Assembly: GCA_028564705.1 (NCBI GenBank)
Contig: JAPXFQ010001767.1
Coordinates: 695,501-759,500, forward strand
DNA from: Apricaphanius iberus
Lineage: Eukaryota > Chordata > Actinopteri > Cyprinodontiformes > Aphaniidae
Length of the DNA stretch: 64,000 nt
Direction of reading: 5' to 3'
Below are positions 22,449 through 33,452 of this stretch, one piece after another (the stretch's first letter is position 1; every line of letters starts with the position of its first letter). A program made the position numbers and the translations under genes. The notes beneath the pieces were generated by a model, which was not told where the DNA came from, made no database searches, and saw only the letters and a program-made list of their open reading frames with translations.

Positions 22449-25043
22449 ATGGCACCAACAAAAGCAGCAGAAAGGCAGAGAAAGTATCGGGCACGTCTTA
22501 AAAGTGATCCAGAAAGAAGGGAGAAATACCTGCAGAGTGAACGTGAGAGATGGCAAAAGAATGTAGAGGAAGGGAAAAAGAAAGCAATTAAAGACTTGAG
22601 TGAAAGAGAAAAGCGGCAGAAAAGAAAAATGTGGAGAGCAGCTTACAAAAGAAGCAAGGAGAGGAAAGCAGCGCTCAAGAATTTATGCACTTCTCCACAC
22701 AGTCCAGATCAGGGAGATCACCCAGAGCAGTCTTCGCAGCCAGGATCTTCAAGGTTAGGGCAATGGGCAGTTAACAGTGTTAGAAAATGGCCAAATTACA
22801 CAACTTGATTTGAGAAAAAGGGAGGGGAAGAGGGGGGAAATGGCCTAATTCTCCAGACCCAAATCAACTTAACTTTTTTCTTTTGTAGGCAACGCCTGGC
22901 AGCACAGAAGATGAACAGAAAAGAAAGAAACAAGCTCAAGAGGGAAATAGAAGAACTTAAGAAAAAAGTCGAAAAAGAAAGAACAAAGAAGGAAAAATAC
23001 AAAAAAAGGTGCCAACGTTTTAGGAAACAATCTGATTCCCCACGGTCAAAGGTAAATAAACTGACAGCAAATTGGCCCATTAACCCCCAAATAAAAAAGA
23101 CATTGCTTTACCACCAATCACTAATTCAAATCATCAGTAATAAATACAGACAAGCCACCAAGGATAGGGAAAGACAGCTGATTGCGAAAGTTACAACAGG
23201 GAGGATTGTAAAAAAATACAGATTGCAAAAATTTGCCAGAGAGTCACTTGGATTTTCAAATAAGCATTTTAAATATCATGAGAGTCTTCATTTTGAAAGA
23301 AAGAAGACCAGCAGGTTCACTGATAACTTCAAAAATAGAGTGAAGGCATTCTATTTAAGGGATGATGTCAGTAGGATCACCACTGGAACCAAACAAACCC
23401 TCACAAGGAACAAGGTCAAAATGCAGAAGAGGTTCCTGGTGGATACACTACAAAATATTCACAGAAGATTTTTAGCAGAAAATCCAGAACAAAACATATC
23501 GTATTCCCTTTTCTGTCACCTTCGCCCTTTTTGGGTTGTCAATCCAACAATCTCTGAACGAGACACATGCATGTGTAAATTGCATGAAAATCTGAGCTTT
23601 GTGGCAGTGAAGCTTAGTCAGCTGAAAATTATTGAGACTGCCAATCTAGAACAGTTGGTAGAGATGGTGTGCTGCAACTCATCCAACAAAAGCTGTATGT
23701 ATGGAGAGTGTCTCCACTGCAAGGACAAGAGTGTCCCGATCTCAAGTGCTTATAACAGCATTTCAAATGCATCTTTTACCCAGTGGGTAACAGAAGAGAA
23801 GGAAATGGATAAAAAGAAAGAGGGAGAAAAGGCAACTGTCAAGGTGACGTTTAAAAAATCTGTGGAGGGCACACAGGAAGCCCTCATGAAGCTCTTCCAC
23901 AGCTACATTAAGCGATTTAAACAGCATCACTTTAACATTAAGCAGCAATATGCTTTCTGCCGTGAGCTGAAAAAAAACATGTCAGGGGATGAGGCTTTGA
24001 TACATGTTGACTTTTCAGAAAATTACAGCTGTAAATACAGCTCTCAAGTTCAGGCGGTCCACTTTGGGGCTTCACATCAGCAGGCCATCCTTCATACGGG
24101 TGTGTTGTATGTTGGCAGACACCCAGAGCCTGTGTGCTTCAGCACCATCTCCGCCAGTAGACACAAAGGCCCTCCAGCAATATGGCAACACCTACATCCT
24201 GTGCTGGATTACCTTCAGGCCCAACATCCACAAGTGTCTGTGCTGCACTTTTTCAGTGATGGCCCCTGTACTCAGTACAAACAACGAGGCAACTTCTTCC
24301 TTTTCGCCACACAGCTGGACAGAAGAGGATTCAAGGCTGGTACTTGGAACTTTTTCGAGGCTAGTCACGGAAAAGGAGCACCAGATGGGGTGGGGGGGGC
24401 CTTAAAAAGAGCAGCTGATATGATGGTGGCAAAGGGCCATGACATCCCAGATGCAACAGAGTTGTTCAAGGCCTTGACTGGGACAAACACAACAGTGAAA
24501 CTGTTCTTTGTGAAAAGTCAAGATGTCGAGGAAGCAATGGAGAAAATGCCAAAGCTGATAGCAGCAGTTCCTGGCACCATGAAAATTCACCAGGTCATTA
24601 CTCTGGCTCCAGGAGAAGTGCTATCTCGAGATGTAAGCTGCATGTGCACAACACGGAAGCAGTTTAACTGCAAGTGCTTCAACACCGAGTGTTTCAGTTT
24701 TGACCAGAAGGGAACAACCGCTGTGCCACAGCCAGCCAGTGCAGAGAATCTGAAAAATGAAATCCAATGGGAAAGTCCAGAGCTGATGGGGAAATGGTGT
24801 ATTATCAGATATGATAATGATTTGTATCCAGGCATCATTCTGAACATACAGGAAACACACGTCCAGGTCAAATGCATGCATCGTGTCGGGTCAAACCGAT
24901 TCTTCTGGCCGCATCAGGATGACATCCTCTGGTACCTGTTTGATGATGTCCTTGAAGTCATTCCACCCCCACAGCCTGTGACAAAGCGCCATGTGGAGGT
25001 CTTGAAAGAGGTGTGGAACCGACTTACAGGCGGAAGTCCATGA
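22449..25043 (+). CDS. Transposase, DDE-type, spliced (22449-22753 joined to 22889-25043)
   Basis: Predicted to cut and paste the surrounding element. Joining the exons gives 819 residues without a stop. The start chosen is the ATG before A-P-T-K-A-A-E-R-Q-R-K; an upstream in-frame ATG at 22422 is possible. Order of parts: a strongly basic N-terminus (1-80) probably binding DNA; a Lys/Glu-rich coiled coil (110-150); Cys and His residues at about 329-379 (C-M-C-K-L-H, then a C-x3-M-x-C-L-H-C-like cluster) that may hold zinc; a likely catalytic core with HVDFSENY (Asp476), FSDGPCTQYK (Asp559) and FFEASHGKGAPDGVGG (Glu592, His595, Asp601); a second Cys cluster (686-704); and a Tudor/SH3-like barrel around W738-795. 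Which acidic residue completes the triad is inferred. Both ends of its element are present, so it may be recently active or under selection. Confidence 0.85.
22754..22888 (+). other. Intron of the transposase gene
   Basis: Donor AAG|GTTAGG at 22753/22754, and acceptor CTTTTGTAG|GC at 22888/22889 preceded by a pyrimidine tract. Exon 1 leaves two bases of an Arg codon, which the first base of exon 2 completes. The frame then runs Q-R-L-A-A-Q-K into M-N-R-K without a break. Without splicing, exon 1 stops at 22805. Confidence 0.8.
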
Positions 25044-25435
25044 AGCAAAAGGCTCATGCATACACCCTCAGATACAGACACAGACACATGGAAATCATTA
25101 ACAGATTAATATTATTATCAGTTCACAAGTTTCACTGTATGTACAGTAACAGGAATAAGGTGTCTTATTACACCACTCATTAGTTCTTTAAAAGTATTTG
25201 ACAAGATAAGGCTTGGTTCTTATACCTGAAAACACAGGACATGCATACTCATACAAATGCCCACACACACTCCACATTATGTTGACATTTGAGCTTTTCG
25301 TTTACAATGCTTTGATGAATTATATATTGTTGTAGTTGCTGTTTTTCATTTGGGTTATTTAAACTCAGTTCAACTGCAATTTATATCTGTTGTTCTTGTC
25401 AAGAGAGTAGGTTTGATTTTGACTTTGTTGGGGAC

Positions 25436-25441
25436 ATTAAA
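25436..25441 (+). terminator. Possible polyadenylation signal of the transposase gene
   Basis: ATTAAA about 390 bases after the stop codon, followed by a GT/T-rich run (GAAGTTGATGTTTTTTTGC). No AATAAA was seen closer to the stop. Confidence 0.35.
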
Positions 25442-25861
25442 GTGCTCCAAGGCAGCACTCCTGGAAGTTGATGTTTTTTTGCATTTGCAATCATAATTTC
25501 CTTTAATGTAGAGCTGATCAAACAAACAAGCTTGTAATACATGATGAGGCCTCTTAGAACACCAGTCTTGATATAAAGCTCTGTTTCAAAACCACATGGG
25601 TGAAGCGTTGTTATTCAGATCATCATCACACTAATATTTGTCACAACGTTGAATTTCATGACTAACATATCCATCATTATTTAAACTCACCTGTGAATTT
25701 CCAGCTTCTCCTCCATCTCAGCCTCCTCCACCTCCTCCTGCCTATCTACTGTCTGATTCTTGTGGTTGCACAATGAAATACAGTGTTCATAGAAAATCCT
25801 ATACAGTGAGTTTGAGAGTTAAAAAAAACAACTATTTATATGTTTAAGTGTATTTGTCCCT

Positions 25862-26253
25862 TCAACCCCGTTACCATATTCAACCCCGTTACCCTAGTCT
25901 CAACCCCGTCACGCCTACATTTTCATACATTATTTAAAAAAATGCATTAAAAAGTCATTTAATGATTGTTGACATCTGTTTAAAATGTTGAGAGCTATTA
26001 CAAGCTTATTGATTTTGGTGAAAATTCTTCAGTTAAACTACACTTTTGAGGAAAAATGACAAGAGCCCTTTCACGAAAAGGGACATTTCAGGCTTTAGTA
26101 AACCAAAAAAGTGAGATTTTATATAATTTTTGTATTTACAATTAGTTTATTAGTGTGGGGGACATGTAATTAATATGAAAATATGTATTTCTTTAGAAAT
26201 ACATTTTATGATCATATTCAGAGAGCTTCCATTTTGTACATAACGGGGTTGAA
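25862..26253. repeat. Right subterminal CAACCCCGTTAC motif cluster
   Basis: Three forward copies spaced 18-20 bases apart at 25862-25875, 25880-25893 and 25900-25914 (the last with GTCAC), and one reverse copy at 26241-26253 (TAACGGGGTTGAA). They match the left cluster, so both ends of the element carry the same presumed protein-binding site. Confidence 0.85.
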
Positions 26254-26638
26254 GAATAACATTGCCCAGATCTTTAAATAATGAACAATAATGATAGAGA
26301 GCTGGTGTGTGAGGTGGGAAGATATGTTTTTCTGATAGTTAAAAATATCCTTAATGCAGTGGGGTATACATACAAGTGATACATTTTAGTAAAAAATATG
26401 AAGATGTCAAAGTCCAATTTGAACCATTCTCGTGGAATGACTCATAAATGGTTATTTACCAATTCAATGTTTCAGTTTTAGAGCATTTTTTGACATTTTT
26501 ATTCTACATCATTCTACATTTTTTGAGCTAAAAACGTCTTAGTTATGGTAATCGTGAGCTACTGCATTTGAATTTTGTGATTGGCTGAAGGCAGAACATC
26601 TTATCCATTGTCTACGTCACAGGCACGGTCTCACAGAG

Positions 26639-27570
26639 CAGTGTTGCCAACTTAGCGACTTTGTCGCTAGATTTAGCGACTTTTCAGACCCCTAAAGCGA
26701 CTTTTTTTCAAAAAAGCGACTAGCGTCAAATCTAGCGACTTTTTCTGGTGTTATTGGAGACTTATCTGGTGTTTTGGAGACTCTGGCGTGAAGCACGTAT
26801 TGTTCTGCAGTTACTGTCCTCAACGTGAGCCCCTCCCCCGTCCCAAAGCACTTACAGGCGGCCAGTCTCACAGTAGCCTTGCGCAGCAGTCCCATCTACA
26901 GTCTATGGGCGGAGCAGAGAGAGAGAGAGAGGAGACCCTCACCACTCGGCGTCCGGACTGCAAATGAAATGCGCTTTGCAGAGCGGGATTTAAATGTAAA
27001 CGTTTCTTTGCTGTGACGCTGTCACACAAATAAATCACTGCATTTGACTCACACAACCTCAGCAGCTCAGTCACTTATTCACCTCGTCCACTGTGTGTGT
27101 AGCCTACCTCTCTGTGACATAAGATCTTGCTAGCTAGCTCAGCACAACTTTAAAAAAAAAAACAACTTAAAAAAAAAACCCTAAGTAACTCTGCCAGAGT
27201 GTGTCTTTTGGGTCACTTTGCCGGTCCCAAGCCCGGATAGAGGAGGAGGGTTGGTTGTAGAGCTAGCAATTTCACCCTACAGAACAATCTTTTGATTAAA
27301 TTTGCTGTTATAACATTTAACAATACAGGACAAAACTGATGTGTGTAATGTGGATCTAGACAAAGCATTAAAATCATTAAATGTTGTTAATGTTGAAATT
27401 ATTTTTGTACATTTGTAGTTCTAAACATATTTAGGGTGTTTTTTACTCACTTTTACTGTTATTTGCAAATTGCCAATTATGCAAATTAGGCGATGACGTC
27501 ATTTAGCGACTTCTAGCGACTTTTGGGACAGCCAATAGCTACTTTCCTTACTGAGGAGTTGGCAACACTG
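26639..27570. mobile_element. hAT-type non-autonomous element, CAGTGTTGCCAACT ends
   Basis: Perfect 14-base terminal inverted repeats: CAGTGTTGCCAACT at 26639 and its complement ending at 27570. Many AGCGACTT words lie just inside both ends (at least four on the left, two on the right), as expected for subterminal transposase sites. No transposase is recognisable in the 0.9 kb; the interior has a CG-richer part and a short (GA)n. The eight bases outside each end do not match, so no target duplication is claimed. Confidence 0.75.
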
Positions 27571-28033
27571 ACGCTCGCCCCACCCCATGGTGACTCGAGC
27601 TTATTTTGTGTGCCATGTGCACACACAGAAGCATACTGAGAGAAACAGAGGAAGCTGAAATCCATATAACGCCCTTTGGAGGACCACAACGTCAAACTGG
27701 TTTAAAGCCATAAGTTATAACCTATGCGTTTTAAACACACCTAAATAAGGAAACAAAAGCTGAGGTAGTTCCCTCCGAAGCTACTCAGCATCGATGCTAG
27801 CGCTAGGCTATCTGTGCTTGTTTGCTACTATACGTGCTGCTGGCTTCAGGCAGCGCTGACTCAGCGCCCTGAGCCAACAGCTCGAACTTGGCCGCTGCGC
27901 TTCATAGAGCCTCTCGTTACCTATGGTGGATGCCGGAGAAGAGACCTCATTTCTCACTTCACTGTAGGTTAATAGAGGCTTTCTGGAGCTTGGCGGCCGC
28001 ATGCCATGGGGAGCATAAGTCACGGCCTTCTAC
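27571..28033. other. Non-coding spacer, CG-richer
   Basis: Contains GCTAGCGCTAGGC and GCGGCCGC words and no recognisable coding sequence. It is likely a worn repeat. Confidence 0.35.
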
Positions 28034-28301
28034 TTCCGGTCCATGGGTCCCCGACTGCCAAAAAAAATGAATGAGAGTCAATGGAGAGATAAACTTTATT
28101 TTCTGATCCAGTTTGAAATGCTCCGTGGATCAAACATATGATGTCCGTGAATTTTAAAAAGAAATTCTGATGCAGAGAAAACGAAGTACAACATATGTGT
28201 GATTCAGGACGTAAGACAAAAAGCGGAGCAGAAAATAACTTTTATCGGTCCATTGACTTCCATTCATTATTTTTTCGGTTTGTGGATCCACGGGCCGAGA
28301 C
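28034..28301. repeat. Short fold-back repeat
   Basis: Arms at about 28034-28110 and 28222-28301 pair when inverted (GGTCCATGGGTCCCCG with CGTGGATCCAC; AATGAATGAGAGTCAATGGA with TCCATTGACTTCCATTCATT; ATAAACTTTATTTTCTG with CAGAAAATAACTTTTAT). A small palindromic MITE is the likely explanation. Confidence 0.6.
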
Positions 28302-28785
28302 TTAGGCTCTCCATAGTTCAACCATGACTGTCTTTCAGACCACACCCCTGCGTCCACCCCTGGCGCTCATCGTCCACACTTGGCCACGCCCCTCCGTGTC
28401 TCCTGGCCCTGCCCACTTTGGTACAGTTTTTCAAATGTTGCCTGGGGGCGGGATGATGCTTTTTCATGAGGGTTCGGTTACATTTTAAATACTAATAGTT
28501 TAGAATGTGTGTGAATTACATTTTTCGTTTGTCAATAATAAACTTATGTTGACTGAGGTGGCGCAAAGTTAGGACATGCCTTTCAGAAGCACTAAAAATA
28601 GACGCTAAAATACCCGGTGCAAACATTTTGATGTTAAGTAATTCACACTGCGCCTGGAACGCCTACTTAATTGCCTGTTTTCCTCCCAATATTTTGCGTC
28701 GTCTGACGCCCATATTGCATATTCAGCATGGAGTCAGTGTTATTTGACAGGTTATTACGTGGGACTTCAAAAATACCCAATAAAC

Positions 28786-29085
28786 AAAAAAGTATTTGGC
28801 AGCCACCTTTTTTCCAAGTTGTACCACTTCAAAAGATGAAAGGTCTGTAATTTTCACAAATGTTACACTTCAGTTGTGAGAAAGAGAATCTAAAAAAATC
28901 CAGGAAATCACATATACTTATTTAAAGAATGTATTTGTCTAATGGTTTAGAAAAGGTATTTAGCACTCAGCTCTTTTATCCTCCACTCATTACCTATATT
29001 AATTGCAGCTGTTTGAACTTATTTGTATAAAAGACACCTGTCTACACCTTCAAACAGTCAACCTGAAAGTCGGGAGGATTTTACG
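28786..29085 (+). mobile_element. Tc1/mariner-like end, plus orientation
   Basis: CAAAAAAGTATTTGGCAGCC, then TACCACTTCAAAAGATGAAA, and GTATAAAAGACACCTGTCTA near 29025-29050 follow the same order as the minus-strand fragment at 8386-8830. It is a single end; no transposase codons follow. Confidence 0.65.
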
Positions 29086-30009
29086 GTCAAAAGCACCCGG
29101 CGCAAATCCTTAAAAAAATACCCTAAAAGCCTTCTTTAATCTACATCACTTCCCCTTAACCAAATGCCTTCAAATGCCCGCAGGAAACAGATCCTGATTG
29201 AAATGCTCCTTAGAGACCCTCCTGCACGTCCAGCTCCTCGTCTCTAGCTGCACATTGTTAGTCTCATTCTGCACGGCTCGTTTTCCCATCCTGCCGCCGT
29301 ATCTGAGTGACAACAGCGTTGATGCTTCTCAGCAGCGGCTCTGATAAACCTTTAAAGCTTTCACGTACGAGATCTCGACACAGACCAAATTTATTACGAA
29401 ACATCTTGTGGACACACATGGAGGCCCAGAGAATGTTAAAATGTCATTTTCAAGACACTGTCCAAACTTTGGATGACTGGGGCTGCGTGGTCACACACCA
29501 AAACCGGGCTAAGACGTATATGTGGACCGTTTGACATGATGATGGATTGCATGTGAAACAGGCGTGCTGCTGTTTCCAGCTCAGTGGGAGCTGCAAGATG
29601 AGGAAAACTCTGGAGAGCTAATCCAAATCCTGTCCACTCACACAACCGTGGCCCAAATGAACTGTGGCACTGGAAGGAAATCAGAGCTTATTTCTTATGT
29701 CAACCCACCTTTTCTGTTTTATTAATCCCAATCTTTAACTCCTACGTAAATTTGTCTATAAATTCTCCCTCCGAGCAGCTACAGTTTACTGGTTTTCAGT
29801 CAGTATTTCAGCTTTCTGCAGGGTTCTTTTAGAGTTTTTCTCTGGATTTCGTCTGCTTCCTTCAGAGGTTTTTGTTTAAATAATGAATCATTCAGACATA
29901 AATACTTTTTATCTCAGGAGAGGAATCTCTCCAGTTCTTGGGAAACAGTTTCTTATGGGTTGCCATTTGTAAAGTTACACAGTCATAATATTAAAAGCAA
30001 TAATTTGAG
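29086..30009. other. Non-coding, no gene seen
   Basis: Balanced composition with short open frames on both strands at 29307-29645 but no recognised domain. Confidence 0.4.
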
Positions 30010-30910
30010 TTTGGGTTCATTTAGCTAGTCAGCTTAGCTTACAAGCTAAATGCTCATTTTAAAGCTAAATATTTAGCTAGCTAGCTGAATGTTTAGCTAT
30101 AGCTTGCAAGCAAAAAAAATTCGATCCATGGTAGTTGTCAAGCTAAATATTTATTTTGAAGCAAAATATTTAAGTAGCAAGCTAAACTGGGTAACTAAAT
30201 ATAAAGCTTTGAACTCAGAGCTAAAGTTAAAGCTAGTTTAATATTTAGATCCAAGCTAAATATTTAGCTTCAAAACAATTTAGCTTCAAACTAAATATTT
30301 AGTTATATTTTAAACATTATTTAAACTAAATATTTAGTTTGAAGCTATATATTAAGCTAGCCAGCTAGACTGGCTAGCTTAATATAAAGTTTTGAACTCA
30401 GAGCTAAATATTTAGATAGTATGCAATTTCACTTGCTGAGAAGTGGACAATCAAAATCATAATAATAATAATATAAACTTCTTTTGCTAGTGCAGTCATT
30501 GTTGCTGTAAATCCATTAGTAAATATTTTTATTGTGCCTCAGCCTATGTTTTAAGTTGAAATGTTGAGCATTAGCTGTGAGAAGGAGGAGGGTGTGTTTG
30601 AAAATCAACCAGAAGTAAGCCGCTCTGCCTGCATGGGCGGCGCAGACACCTAACGAGGTGACACGATAAACTATAAATAAATTTTTTTGGCTCAATACAT
30701 TCCTCTGAGCTTGATGTTGAGATCGAAGCTAAAAAGGTAACTTGCCAGTTAAGCTGTCTAAATATTAGGCTTCAAACCTTTTAGCTCGCTAACTAAATAT
30801 TTAGTTCAAAGATAAATATCTAGTTTGGATACTAAATATTTATTTATATATTTATTTAATATTTAGCTTTAGACTACATATTTAGCTAGCCAGCTAGATA
30901 TTTAAATGAA
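30010..30910. repeat. AGCTAAATATTTAGCT palindromic repeat region
   Basis: Near-palindromic AGCTAAATATTTAGCT words and variants recur many times at 30010-30430 and again at 30740-30910, mixed with GCTAGCTAGC. Spacing is irregular. It is interrupted by a different dispersed repeat at about 30565-30665. Confidence 0.75.
30565..30665 (-). repeat. Dispersed repeat matching 35480-35590
   Basis: Read on the minus strand it contains TCTGCGCCGCCCATGCAGGC, AGAGCGGCTTAC and TTTCAAACACACCCTCCTCC, nearly identical to the plus strand at 35498-35570. It is part of a mobile element of unknown type. Confidence 0.75.
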
Positions 30911-30965
30911 ACTGTGACATTTATAAACTAATAAAAACATGGACACAAATATTATATATATATAT

Positions 30966-32191
30966 GGTGATATTAGGTAAATTGGGACACTTTTTGTTGA
31001 TCGCAAGTAAACCATTTAAACTGATAAACCTGGTGAAATTAATGAATTGTATAGCTTAATATGAGTCTTGGTAACATTTTTGTGCAGAAAATATATTGCC
31101 AATAATAATAGTTTACGAGATTTTAACCTTTAAAGGCTACAAGTGACCACAATCTGTTCTGGGTAGAGGTTCAAGTAAAATGGGACAGGTGATGAGGTTC
31201 CCTGTGATGGACTGGCGACCTGTCCAGGGTGTACCCCGCCTCTCGTCCATTGACAGCTAGAGATAGGCACCAGCCCCCCCGCGACCCCTGGAGGAATAAG
31301 CAGTTCAGAAAATGGATGGATGGATGGAGGTGATGAGGCTTAAATAATTGGCTACAAAATTGAAGAATAACAATGCAATATATTAGTTCATAAAGTCATT
31401 TATCAGTTATCAATTAATTATTTAGTTAATGAAGTCAGTTATCAATTAAACAAACACCCTCAGCACTGTAACTTGACTACCCTGAAACTAGGAACCGATT
31501 TTCAAGTAGACCTAGTCCTACAAATATAATTTAATAAGATTGTGTCAATCAGACACAACAACATATATGTAAATATCAGTTATTTATCTGAATACATAAC
31601 ATATGGACAATTACAAGCTAATTAGCTAATGCTATTATCACAAATTACAACATATTCTCTGGTAATTTATCTTGCTTAACTGTCTCACTATTTGTAATTT
31701 GGCATAAAAGGGACATTTTCATGTGATTTCTGATCCTTGTGGCTTAAAATTATACCCATTAACATCAGCCAAAAGTGTCCCATTTTAGCTGAAAATGTCC
31801 CAATTTGCCTGAAGCACGCCACATTAGCTAAAATTCGTTTTCCTTGATTAATTACATCATACTGCCTAATAATTTTGATATTAAGCTAAACCTAACACAA
31901 CAATATACATTTCATTCATGTTTTTGTTATATTCACATTACTTTAGCTGCAATATCCTTATAATCACAATGACAAAATTGAAATGTCAGGGGTCTCACCT
32001 TCAATATTTCGGAAGCACTGACTTTTTTGAAAGCTTGGCTCCTCCCATCTCTGATACCTTGACCAATACAAATAATTGTATATTACAAACAGCCACTGCA
32101 GTTCAAAGGTAGGAACATGCATTTTTATTGGCTTCTGATATTTTAAGAGATAAAGGGTTGAAACCTTATTTGTCCCATTTTACCTGAATTC

Positions 32192-32195
<4 letters not shown>
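30966..32195. mobile_element. Non-autonomous DNA element with GGGACA subterminal repeats
   Basis: The left end GGTGATATTAGGTAAATTGG GACA and the inverted right end GGTGAATTCAGGTAAAATGG GACA match well. Copies of the inner motif (GTAAAATGGGACA) occur forward at 30975-30990, 31171-31187 and, weaker, about 31700-31713, and inverted at about 31769-31786, 31792-31810 and 32167-32188. It lies inside a TA-rich tract, so a TA-type target duplication cannot be resolved. No coding sequence. A SINE has inserted into it. Confidence 0.7.
31198..31327 (+). mobile_element. 5'-truncated mermaid/V-SINE-type SINE
   Basis: Only the 3' 130 bases are present: GTGATGGACTGGCGACCTGT, CCAGGGTGTACCCCGCC, to the ATGGATGGATGG tail. 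It is flanked by an exact 11-base direct repeat AGGTGATGAGG (31187-31197 and 31328-31338), so it is a truncated insertion and not a decayed full copy. Confidence 0.92.

Positions 32196-32255
<60 letters not shown>
32196..32255. repeat. (TA)n microsatellite
   Basis: About 30 TA units directly against the right end of the 30966 element. Confidence 0.97.
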
Positions 32256-32257
<2 letters not shown>

Positions 32258-33452
32258 TGCAACAATACCAGTGATTGAAGATTGAAGTTTCAATTGAAAA
32301 ATAAACATTTTCAGTGAAACAATTTCTTGGAAAGTGCATTTTCTTTTTACTCAAGTTATCTTTGATGTTGAAGCCTGTTTGATGGTCTTGAAACATTTAA
32401 GTCTGTAAGGCTGGAAATACCTTTCGCCTGCATGAGGAGATTTAGGGGTGGTTTAAAAGTTTTGCACACTGCAGCATGTTGGACTTCTAATAATCCGCCT
32501 GAGAGTGCTGATGGAAATGGAGCAGACCCGGCCGTTTGGGAGGCGACCTGTCGGACGGCGAGAGATGCCAACATGTGCAGGATGTGGGAACCGGTTCACG
32601 AGGTGTTGCTGGACCGAGACAACAGGATCCTACTCATGAGGTCACCGCCGCCCCTCAGAGGAACGTCCGTGATTACTAGTGTTTCTGGTTCAGGAGGAAG
32701 GTGCATACATGACTTTTCCACCTTGCTGGTATTTAATGATTGAGTTAAAAGGCTTCCCTTTACGAACATCTGCTACAATGAAGGAGTGCGGAGCTGTTTT
32801 CCTGCAAGGGGGTGGAAGCAACGGGACCTCCAGATGCTGTCGTCGTCCTCAACATGAAACTGGTGCGAATTATTTCTTTTTTAAATATAAAAATCGAAGC
32901 ACCTTCAGGGCGAAAGCTGAAATAACGAGCTCCTATGGAGGAGGTTTTAGTGAAGGTCTGCTGAACACTAATCTGCTCGAACAGCTGTCAGAGCAGCAGA
33001 AATCATTGTTTCAGGGATGATTAAAGCCATAGACCCTGAATATCTCCTACTGTTATCTAATGTGTTTCATGTAATTGATTGGATGATCCAAGAAGGTGAA
33101 AGAGAATGTTTTAATCAATAATTCTGTCCAGCAGAGAGCAATGGTTTTATCACTGACTTTAAAGCTGGCTTGATTGGAATCACAAGTGCTTTAATTCCTT
33201 AAATGTATACATTACTTGAGTAATAACCCGTACAAATGTGAAAACCCTGAAAATGATTTTTGGACCATTCCTAGCTCAAGACAGCCTTATAAAAATTCAG
33301 CATTCATAGCCCGTTCATAAGTTTATGTCCAATCTTTTCTGCGAATATGCAACGAAAACTCTCTTCGTAGAGAGTATTCTGTGAATTATTTAGGGTCAGG
33401 AAACCAGAATCCCATATTCCTACGGTGACAGTTAATCTATGGTAAAAACACA
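32256..33452. other. Non-coding; possible conserved block 32400-33020
   Basis: No recognised protein. The 32432-33020 open frames on the plus strand overlap and lack domains. The texture is repeat-free and balanced, and conserved regulatory DNA is one explanation. Confidence 0.35.

Larger units (their letters stand above)
21519..26442 (+). mobile_element. Complete autonomous DNA transposon, superfamily not assigned
   Basis: The left end GGGTCATTCCATGAAAATAG and the inverted right end GAGTCATTCCACGAGAATGG align with few mismatches and continue as TGCATTTTGAGTCC / TTCAAATTGGACTT. Outside the ends, ATAA lies on both sides (21515-21518 and 26443-26446), a possible 4-base target duplication. Subterminal clusters of CAACCCCGTTAC sit at both ends, with one spliced and unbroken transposase gene between them. 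Short AT-rich duplications and GRG termini recall what I remember of Sola elements, but this is a weak comparison. The family should be treated as unassigned. Confidence 0.8.

Noticed and set aside
22796..23080. Minus-strand Phe/Ser/Leu-rich open frame
   Set aside because: Antisense of the Lys/Glu-rich coiled coil.
24004..24405. 133-codon open frame inside the transposase gene
   Set aside because: Shadow frame of exon 2; the +0 frame has the conserved catalytic motifs.
25862..25914. Three evenly spaced repeats that could suggest a CRISPR-like array
   Set aside because: Only three short copies with 4-6-base gaps, in a eukaryotic transposon; they match the subterminal motif at the other end.
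32190..32396. Minus-strand open frame with an Ile-Tyr run
   Set aside because: Produced by the (TA)n tract at 32196-32255.
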